In this document: piece after piece, positions 28,629-36,064 of the stretch
How positions within the stretch are numbered: the first letter of the stretch is position 1
Layout: each line of letters starts with the position of its first letter
Assembly: GCA_028455995.1 (NCBI GenBank)
Contig: JABELC010000020.1
Span: 1-36,064 of the forward strand
Direction: 5' to 3'
Source: Scleromitrula shiraiana
Lineage: Eukaryota > Ascomycota > Leotiomycetes > Helotiales > Sclerotiniaceae
DNA length: 36,064 bases
The notes under the pieces: generated by a model
The model's database searches: none
What the model saw: only the letters and a program-made list of their open reading frames with translations
What the model was told of the DNA's origin: nothing
Position numbers and translations under genes: made by a program

Positions 28629-28698
28629 AAGGAATAGGTGACTTGAACACCTAACCTACCGTGTGTAAAACGGTTGCTCTACCTTGAGCTAATCCCTT
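28629..28698 (-). tRNA. trnV: tRNA-Val (TAC anticodon)
   Basis: A 70-nt cloverleaf. Acceptor AAGGGAT pairs with ATTCCTT (one wobble pair), the D arm is GCTC/GAGC, the anticodon stem ACCGT/ACGGT encloses TTTACAC (anticodon TAC), and the T arm is AGGTG/CACCT with loop TTCAAGT. It lies between cox3 and cob and is a likely processing punctuation point. Confidence 0.95.
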
Positions 28699-29071
28699 TT
28701 ATAAATACGAACTTGCAACCTTGATTGCCAGCCCATATAAATAAGCTTGCCTTAGCCAAAAAAAGCTATTTAAAACATTATACTTCTGACTTAAATTATC
28801 TTAAAATCTAGATAACTAGTATAATAGATACCCAATCGATAACCTATGATACGCAAATATATGAATCCTTTATCTATAACATGTAATTCTACTTTATCTA
28901 TAACATGTAATTCTACTTTAACCAATACGCTATATACAGTACTAATAACCAATATTTGTTGCATATTACTAATAAACCCAACTCTAGTCAAATCTTTGGG
29001 GTTTTTCTGGCTCCGCACAGGGAGGCAAGCAAGAGTTGTAACTATATTTAATAAACTGTTCTTAAACATAT
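28699..29071. other. spacer between cox3 and trnV
   Basis: The 373 nt hold no supported gene. Open frames here on either strand are AT-rich and unlike any family that I know. It contains a tandem repeat (28868-28920) and a GC-rich cluster (29008-29034). It would form the cox3 3' untranslated region. Confidence 0.6.
28868..28920. repeat. 24-bp tandem repeat, 2.2 copies
   Basis: Two identical 24-nt units (28868-28891 and 28892-28915) plus a 5-nt partial copy lie in the cox3-trnV spacer. It is a replication-slippage repeat and could vary between strains. Confidence 0.9.
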
Positions 29072-32000
29072 TTAAGAACCTCAGTAATATATAGAAATAA
29101 ATAAAAAAAGCCATACCACATCTACAAAATGTCAGTATAAAATACTAGACTCCAAACCCAAATGGTGATTGTCTGTAGAGTGGTAGGCTAAAACACGTCA
29201 TAAACCCACAGCGATAAATGCAGCAATAATGTTATTAAGATAGTTAACATCTCGACCCCACTTAATACGTATTAATTAAATACAGAATTAATAATTTATT
29301 ACTTTAGCCTTAAGAAAAAGGGTCAGAACAATAAATCTCTTGCTCTGGGCAAAACCCCAGCACAGTTCTATTTAAGGCGGAGTAGTTTGCGCTACTTGAG
29401 CGAAATACACCACCTAACCTAAAATCATAAGTTAACTATCTTGTCCCTATTTTACAATAGGGTTCAGACTATGTCATCATTTATTTTAAGTTCAAATTTA
29501 GAGCTTTGGGCACAGCCCTAGCCTTAAAATATAATGAAGAAATACTCGAGGAAGTAGTTTAAAAATACGTACTTCTAGTCGTTGAACGTTCTTATTATTG
29601 GTTAATAAGCTTCGCTTCAAATTAACTTTACAGTCTTTCTTGAAATTAATTCTTTTTTAACTTACAAACCAATTATTGGTTTGTAAGGGACCTAGGCACC
29701 TTATCTATAAAGAAATTTTTAAAAAAAGGTCGATTGTTCTTAAAATGCGTAATCGTAAAGGTGGGTACGCTTATTATCGGGTATATAATTATAGCTTGCT
29801 GTCTAAACATGCCGCATCATCTTCTTAATTTATTTAGCGCTATAGCCACTATAACAAGTATACTATGATACTATCTAAGTAAAACAACCCCTAGTTTATA
29901 TAACGAAGTTTAAATAACTTTTTATAAATTATACCTCTTCTTGCATTAGATGAAAGAGTTCCCTTATCTGCCTTACTAAACTTAGGATCATAATTTTTTA
30001 TAAACTCGGTAACCTTAATTAAACTCTCAAAAACTAAAACTTCCTTAGTTTCTATGTTGGTTAATTCTACCTGTTTGCAAAATTTTAGGTTGGTTTCCTC
30101 TATGCTAGGTAAAACTTTGGTTAAGTAGTCTTTACGACCTACTCTTATCTTGTCTAGACAAGCCTTCAACTCAGACAAACTCATTATATTAAGCGTATAG
30201 CCTTCGTTCATTAGATCGTCGGCTACAAAAAATCGATTAAAATACAATTTATTCTTGTGGGCTAAGTAACGTTTAAGGGCACTCACGTTGCAACCAATAA
30301 TATCGGCTAAGATCTTACGTCCCTTCACAACGTAAATAAGTTCTTTATTTACCTCGTCGTAAAGATAAGAATTTCTTAAATTCTTTGAAGTAAGAGTTCC
30401 GGGACTAGAACCGGCAATCTTGATCTCATTAAGTTCAGGGTTTAATTTCATAATTAAAATTTGTTCTAGTGCTAGCACTAAGTTTACCAGATCTTTTTTA
30501 GAGTTAAGATCCAACATATCTACGTCATATACTCGAGGTATCATAAATACCTCTAAACTAAAATTCACTAATCCATATTCTCTAATAGATACTTCTATTT
30601 TTCTCCGACCCACGATAGGTAACTTACTAAAATAACCATTTTTTAAACGTGAAGCTAAATTAATAGAGGAACCTACGTAACGATCACCATTTATTTTATT
30701 CGTAAATAGGTAAACTCCCACATTACCACCACCTTTCCTTAAAGCTTTTCCTACTATTAGAGGAACCGATAACTCAAAAGGATAGTTTAAAGTAATAGGT
30801 TTTATATTGATTAAAATCTTGAAATCTTCCCCGGTTAAATAAAAGTCCGGCTTATGAAGACTCATTATACGCTTAATGAGATCCAAATCCAGGTTTAAAT
30901 CCCTTAATGACGCATCAGGATATGTTTGAAAAAACTTTTCAACCAAATAATGAGGGTTCGTCTCATTAGCTTTATTTCTGGAATTAACGTCATGTCAAAA
31001 TTTTGCCGACTTACGACCATCACTAGAAATAGAAGCAAAAGATCTTGTATTAATACTTCTAGAACAATCGTGACCGTAAAACGTAAATAGCGGCCATCGA
31101 GGTACTATAAGGCATCTCTTCTTCGAAGAAGAGGAACGGCTGCTGCTTCGCTCAAATTGAGTTGAAGGAAACCATGTAACAAAGCTTTTCAATAATTTAA
31201 ACCTTAGTCTAAAAAAAATAGACATATAATACGCATTACCACCTATACTACCATTATTTCACAATAAGCCTATACTTTCGTTTGATCCTATTATAACGTG
31301 TACAAATGTTTCAATAACCCACGTTATTGTTTAGACTATGTATTCATATTAATTTAATTAAACTTATTGTCGAAGTTTAACATTTCATATGTAGAGTTTA
31401 ATGCCATTCTTTCACTTTAAAATTTAAAGTAACATAATATTTGTTAGCTAGTCGTTGAACCTGTATATATTGCCTAACAATATACACTTGGCAGCAAATT
31501 ATCTTAATATCTAATAAGACTTTCTTGCTATTGACTCTATTTTCAAAAATAAGTCTATATATTAATTTAAAACAAACTTATAACCTTTATATGATTCACC
31601 TGAACTTAAACATTGTTTAATTTTATTCCTTCCTATCTTTAGATTTTTAGCACAATCAGATAAACTAGAATAAATAGTATTATTACCACTAGTATCTATA
31701 ACAATAAGATTTATACCTTCACTTACTAATTTATCAGTATTTCTATAATATCTAACTCCCTGTTTAATTACATAGGGACTGTCTATTAAATAAAGTTTAG
31801 ATAATAGATTTTCTATTTCATAAATGGAAATACGTTGCACATTATCAAGTAAAGAAATATTAGTTGTCATTCTATACTTGTTAATATGTAATTTAATTGC
31901 ATCAAATACATGTTTACCTTCAGGTATAGTATGATAACCTTTATAATAAATATTAATTAAATTTAATCATAAGGAGAAATCTTCAGACTTTAAAGTTTTT

Positions 32001-34948
32001 AAAAGAATAGTATTATTATCATATATTAATGGTATTAACACTTCTTTAAGTTCTTTTATTTTATTAACTTCTAATACTATAGTAGGGTTACTATTAAATC
32101 TGTCTATTCTCTGAGAAATTAACATATTACCTACATTAAAGAACTCCTTAATTTTATTAAATAATTCTAACTCCTTAATATGATTTTCTAATTTAAATCT
32201 AGGTACAAACTTATTAGTTGAAAATGACCCTTCTCCATCAATAAAACCTGCTAATCAAAATTTAGTAATTTTAATTTTACTGTTAATAGAACTTGGTACT
32301 CATTGACCAGACATATTACTCATTTGGTTTTTACATTTAATTATTTCTAATTTACCTTTATCAGATAAATGACTTTTATCTTTTAGTAAAGTAACTGCCT
32401 TTTTAAATATTACAAAATGATGATACTTTGAACTATTAAGATTCACGAAGTCAAATATAGGTAATATTACATGTAATAAAGAATTCTGATCATTTATAAA
32501 AAAATTTATTCTATCTTTTGATTTTGAAATATGTCCACATTTTAAATTATTCATAATATAGTTTAATACTGGTTCATCATCCTTATGTAAACCTATTTGA
32601 AATGTAAATTGTACATTCTTAAAAGTACTTTCAGTTAGCCCTGTAATTTTAATATTAAAATTAGCTTCTGCATCTGTAAATCCTGCAAATCATTCTAAAA
32701 AACTAGTTTGTAAATAATATGAATTAGCTTCTTTATCTCTATAAGAAGGAATAGTGATTAATAATTTATTGGTTCTTCCAACATTAGTGTGAAACTGAGA
32801 ATTTTTAAGGTTATAAATTTCTTTTGTTTTAAGTAAAACACAAACAAGTATAAACGGGGCTACACATATGATTAACCCGTGGAAGCCGGTTCCAAAGTAA
32901 AAACATGATCCAAAAGCACCGTCACTAATTGTAAATGAAGAAACAGTATATTCTATTCCTTGAACAATTTTGTTACCATAAGGCCTTTAATCCTTATTTC
33001 AATAATTCTCATTATTGTTCATACTATATAATGTATACGTACAATATGCTGTATGTATACTAAAGTTTTTAAATAAATAAGATAAAAAAAAAAGCACCGT
33101 GCTAAATTGTATTATCCTATTTATGAGTCGTTGAACCGACCTTTTATATATTATTTGTAACATATAATAAGGATTGGCTGCATATTGTCTTGTTAAATTA
33201 ATTCTACACTTATGCTAAAAGTACATTAGCCTTCCCTACTTTGCTACCCCGGCTTTGCTGGGGGGGGGGGTGAAGGTGACAAGGTTTAGCACTTAGTGTA
33301 AAAAGTTACAAGGTTTTCATGCAATTGACTTTATTTATTCGCCTAACTTCGTACATAATACCAATAGCCTGAGCTTATTGATTAATTTACGCAAAACTTT
33401 AAGCAAAGGCCTATGCAATATACTTTTTTCTGGCTTAGCAAACCACCTTTTCATAATTAATTCTAAATTCTACCTGTATTCATTCCAGATTTTAAAGAAT
33501 TTATCTTGTTAATACCTTCCAGAGTCAAATGACCTTTAACTTCTATAATATTAGCTACTTTAACAAAATCTAAATAATCTCTATACTTTATTCCTTCTAA
33601 GGGACAACTTTGAAAAAAAGGAATTACCTTTTCTTTTATATCACTAAACTTACTTACAGAAAAATTAACACCATCAGGTCTGGTTGAGGCCTTCTCAATC
33701 CTACCGCATCCTATATATTCAATAAATTTAGTTAATAAAGCCTCATCTCTTACATGTTGAGATATAGAGAAAACCAAACTAACGCTAAAGCCTGTAGAAT
33801 ATTTGGCATTTTTTACTGATTTAACATAAAAAAAACCCCCCTTCCGAAGGCTGGCATCCATCTACAAAACCTCTTAATCAATCAGGATTCTGGATGTCTT
33901 GCCCACTCACTACTGGACGGGCAAGAGGTAGAATAGCCGGGAAATGAATTTTGAGTATGTCAGATAATCCTTTATTCATGGAACTCTTAATACTTATAAT
34001 CTTATTAATTCCTTCAAGACTAGATCGTGCTTGACCCTATAATAATAAATTTACAGCTTCTTTAAATAAAAGATAATCTGCCTTCTTTTGAGTTATTAAA
34101 GGATATTTATCAAAATGAGGTATAATGATATTAGCTATAGCACGTGCAGACTGTACGCTATAATATGCCTGATTTCTATCTTTACGTTCGCCAACTATAC
34201 CTATACCAAAATAAGAATGTATTTTTCTCAATAATAGTACGTCCCGGCTATCTAATGTTATTTGAAATTCAGGTGTTACATTTCATCTTGAACGAGTGGT
34301 ACTACTTTTAGATACTTTTAAACTAAAACTTGACTCCCCGTCGCAAAATCCTGTAACTCAATAAGGGGAAAGCTCTGGTTCTTTCACATTCACTATGGTT
34401 GTGTAAAGTCTTTTTACATGAAATGGAAGCGCCCGCTTCCTTTCTATCCCCTGCTGTGTAAACAATATAGGGTGCGTAGCAGTAAAATTTCTTAAGCTAC
34501 AATAGGCTCCTTGTGCTTTGCAAAAGGTCCCTTTTGCTCTGGTGGCCGAATTATAATAATTACTTAAAGATCATTTGATATAACCAACAATGAAAAAAAG
34601 CATAGTGGTAGTAGATAAGCCGGTGAAAATTATAGCTAAAACAACTGTAGCAATTAAACCATATAAAGCTCCACTTCTGTTTCCTTGTATTAAAGAATGA
34701 TGAGCAAAGGTAACTGTTACACCTGATGATAATAAGATTACTGTATTAAGCAAAGGTAGTTCAAAAGGGTTTACAGCTTCTATACCCATAGGTGGTCATT
34801 GACCACCTAATTCGATGGTTGGTGATAAAGAACTATGAAAAAATGCTCAGAATATAGCTAAAAAGAATAATGCTTCTGAAACTATAAAAAGAGCAACACC
34901 CATATTTAATCCTCTCTGGACTGCCAGAGTATGATTACCTAAATATGT
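29072..34948 (-). CDS. cox3: cytochrome c oxidase subunit 3, last four exons
   Basis: Subunit III of the inner-membrane cytochrome c oxidase. Inferred exons: 34948-34618, 32964-32875, 31302-31285 (18 nt) and 29223-29072. The 5' exon(s), about 73 residues, lie beyond the right edge. The joined 196 residues read TYLGNHTLAVQRGLNMGVAL ... FIVSEALFFLAIFWAFFHSS ... FELPLLNTVILLSSG ... FTGFQGIEYTVSSFTISDGA ... GTGFHGLHVIIGSAFIAVGL ... DNHHLGLESSILYWHFVDVV and end IYYWGS, TAA at 29072-29074. The Glu of the conserved SEALFF segment is present. All introns follow the U|...G| rule. The 18-nt exon encodes only HVIIG plus split codons. Confidence 0.95.
29224..31284 (-). mobile_element. cox3 intron with GIY-YIG ORF (last intron)
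   Basis: It splits the Ser codon in HVIIG-S-AFIAVGLWR. The exon-fused ORF comes first. The core follows at about 29720-29450 (AATTTCAAGAAAGAC, then GTTCAACGACTAGAAG) and resembles the core of the rnl omega intron. About 29224-29450 is intron tail with no ORF. Confidence 0.85.
29891..31284 (-). CDS. GIY-YIG endonuclease fused to the 18-nt cox3 exon
   Basis: It is open for 464 codons from the micro-exon to stop at 29891. A non-conserved N-terminal link includes a Ser-rich GC segment (FERSSSRSSSSKKR, about 31120-31150) and EKFFQTYPDASLRDLN. The nuclease domain is NVGVYLFTNKINGDRYVGSS, then NLASRLKNGYFSK, IREYGLVNFSLEVF, and the Glu in LALEQILIMKLNPELNEIK. The C-terminal half carries NUMOD1-like repeats (GRKILADIIGCNVSALKRYL and ESLIKVTEFIKNYD). 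All catalytic residues are present, so it looks intact. It is larger than the other GIY-YIG proteins here. Confidence 0.88.
31303..32874 (-). mobile_element. cox3 intron between GFHG and HVIIG, group I
   Basis: It splits the Leu codon of GFHG-L-HVIIG. The exon-fused LAGLIDADG ORF occupies the first 1.3 kb. The core lies at about 31550-31330 (GTTCAACGACTAGC, then ACATAGTCTAAAC). Confidence 0.85.
31562..32874 (-). CDS. double-motif LAGLIDADG endonuclease with NUMOD1 tail, fused to cox3 exon
   Basis: It is intact over 437 codons to TAA at 31562. The frame continues the exon as LIICVAPFILVCVLLKT, a hydrophobic stretch that mimics a cox3 helix but is intronic. Motif 1 is EWFAGFTDAEANFNIKI, with Ala-Asn in place of the usual Gly-Ser after the acidic residue. 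Motif 2 is FWLAGFIDGEGSFSTNK. HVILPIFDFVNLNSSKYHHF and SHLSDKGKLEIIK are family segments. The last about 60 residues (YSSLSDCAKNLKIGRNKIKQ, YKGYKFVL) form a NUMOD1-type DNA-binding repeat. Confidence 0.9.
32965..34617 (-). mobile_element. cox3 intron in FTG-F-QG, group I
   Basis: It splits the Phe codon (exon ends 34618, next starts 32964). A degenerate exon-fused LAGLIDADG ORF comes first. The core with GTTCAACGACTCATAAA lies at about 33350-33000. A GC cluster with a 10-G run is at 33247-33269. Confidence 0.85.
33463..34617 (-). pseudogene. LAGLIDADG endonuclease fused to cox3 exon, broken twice
   Basis: The frame continues from the cox3 exon. Motif 1, YWVTGFCDGESSFSLKV, is intact. At 34037-34039 an in-frame TAG follows AVNLLL, where relatives have INKEHLTLEG; the replacement GQARSS is GC-rich. 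Near 33830-33860 the second motif WLRGFVDG is followed by a 15-nt GC insert (CAGCCTTCGG core) and a frame change at a G6T8 run, after which GGFFYVKSVKNAKYS continues in another frame to the normal end HLTLEGINKINSL and stop at 33463. Both breaks carry GC-rich inserts. The intron presumably depends on host factors or another maturase for splicing. Confidence 0.82.
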
Positions 34949-35031
34949 CAAAAAATATATCTATTTTTACTGGACTATATCTTAATTAATAGGTTAAATA
35001 GATTGCTATTAACGTATTAATTTTTAACGTA

Positions 35032-35086
35032 TAGTCTCTGAAGATCCTACTAGGATATTTATCCATCCGTTGGTTTCCTGCTGATT
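35032..35086 (-). repeat. 55-nt block identical to 28076-28130
   Basis: This is the cox3-intron copy of the shared P4-P7 core segment. Divergence begins immediately outside the block. Confidence 0.9.
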
Positions 35087-35177
35087 GTCTAATAAGGATT
35101 GCCAGCAATTAGTTAAATTTTAAGAGGGCACATATGTACCAATACTGTTTTTATAATTTTTTTTTTATGGTTTTTAT

Positions 35178-36064
35178 TTATAATTTTCCTATCAAAAACT
35201 TAATCTTTAGTCTACCTTGCTCAGTAAGATGCTCCTTACTTATAAACATATCGTAGACCATCTCTCATTTCTTAAAATCATTTAACTTGTTTCCCAATAA
35301 GGGGTATTTATTAAAATAATCCACAAGGAATTTGATACTATTTATAGATGATACACTTACAGATAATACTTCTGAGCCTGTATTATTAGTATAGCTTTTA
35401 AGATTACAAGACAAAAATAAAGCTAAACTTTCCATAAAAGGTTTCATAGAAGAAGATGTAGGCTTGTCATATGAACGTTGATCCAATCTAAACTTGAGAG
35501 TAATATTTTCACTAACAGATCTTTTACTTACGAAGTATGTATCTGATTTAGCTTTTCTTTCAACATATTTAATACCAAAATGCCCATCAGCTTCAGCAAA
35601 ACCTGTAAGCCAACTATTATTTCTAAAATCAGAATTATCTAATAAACTTTCAGATATGCCTAAATAGTATTTAGCATTAAAAAAACTAATTAGATCATTA
35701 AATCTTTTATTTTTAGGTGTTCTAAGTTTACCATGTATTAATTCAATAAAAAGCATAATACTTTTTTTGTCCCCAATAATATAACGAAGAACATTTTGAC
35801 CTGAAATTTGGAAACGTCCCGCATGACCCAATTCTGATTGGATAAAAGCGTACATACCTAAATTATTAATATGTGAAGTAAAAACTATTCTAGGGTTAAG
35901 TACTCGGTTTAAAGTTGTATTACCTAAAGCAGGTATAGAAATATGGCCATCTCCCTCTAAGAGACCAGCTAAATAATAGCCAAAATTGCTTTTTGTAGCT
36001 AGTTTAGATTTGAGGTTAGCTTTATAAATATTTAGAGCTTTCTCTACATCTTCGGTAGGTATAG
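35178..36064 (-). CDS. LAGLIDADG endonuclease in the cox3 intron, 5' end outside window
   Basis: 295 visible codons to TAA at 35178-35180; the start is beyond the right edge. Motif 1 is YLAGLLEGDGHISIPALGN and motif 2 is WLTGFAEADGHFGIKYVERK. NVLRYIIGDKKSIMLFIELI and FLVDYFNKYPLLGNKLNDF are conserved family segments. No break is seen in the visible part, with TGA read as Trp near the C-terminus. It belongs to a different LAGLIDADG lineage from the NUMOD1-tailed proteins of the neighbouring cox3 intron. Confidence 0.88.

Larger units (their letters stand above)
34949..36064 (-). mobile_element. cox3 intron at the right edge, group I, 5' end outside window
   Basis: It ends in G at 34949, before exon TYLGNHT. 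The ORF precedes the core (35100-34960): AATCAGCAGGAAACC (P4), TTCAGAGACTA (P7) and AAGATATAGTCC. It shares a 55-nt identical core segment with cob intron 1. Confidence 0.85.

Noticed and set aside
28791..29114. 107-codon minus-strand ORF beginning MAFFIYFYIL
   Set aside because: It overlaps the cox3 3' end in another frame and otherwise covers the spacer tandem repeat.
32775..32874. Reading LIICVAPFILVCVLLKT as genuine cox3 helix
   Set aside because: The true continuation HVIIGSAFIAVGLWR is found in later exons; this stretch is intronic and leads into the endonuclease.
33247..33269. Poly-G run as a replication or G-quadruplex signal
   Set aside because: There is a single G10 run inside a CCCC-GGGG-type GC cluster; length may be a sequencing artefact and there are no further G runs nearby.
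1..36064. CRISPR arrays, bacterial operons or phage genes
   Set aside because: No spaced repeats or such genes are seen; the genetic code, tRNAs and genes are mitochondrial.

Overview
The window is a piece of a fungal mitochondrial genome, most likely from a filamentous ascomycete (Pezizomycotina). All genes lie on the minus strand, base composition is AT-rich, and TGA is read as Trp throughout (translation table 4). rps3 sits inside an intron of the large rRNA gene at the omega site, which is typical of Pezizomycotina. Nothing in the window fixes a species.

Read in transcription order (high to low coordinates), the layout is: the 3' part of cox3 (from the right edge to 29072, four visible exons, four introns); trnV(tac); cob (28407 to 11282, nine exons, eight introns); a small unrecognised membrane-protein ORF directly after cob; trnI(gat), trnS(tga) and trnP(tgg); then rnl (about 9310 to beyond position 1), with a group II intron, three group I introns, and the start of rps3 at the left edge.

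Introns make up most of the window. Nearly every one carries a homing-endonuclease ORF: double-motif LAGLIDADG_1, LAGLIDADG_2, GIY-YIG, or a reverse transcriptase-HNH protein. About half of these ORFs read straight on from the upstream exon. I placed splice sites by requiring an uninterrupted conserved host protein or rRNA, with the usual U at the 5' exon end and G at the group I intron end. This gives a 515-codon cob, including a 16-nt micro-exon, and shows an 18-nt micro-exon in cox3.

The unusual parts are: cob intron 8, where a LAGLIDADG_2 endonuclease gene is itself split by two GIY-YIG insertions; cob intron 7, whose LAGLIDADG protein ends in an AP2-like DNA-binding segment; a 132-residue charged C-terminal extension on cytochrome b; recurrent small GC-rich inserts that break endonuclease genes, often at the catalytic motif; a chimeric endonuclease in cob intron 4; and near-identical intron cores shared between cob and cox3 and within cob. 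Exon and intron ends are inferences from conservation and need RNA evidence.
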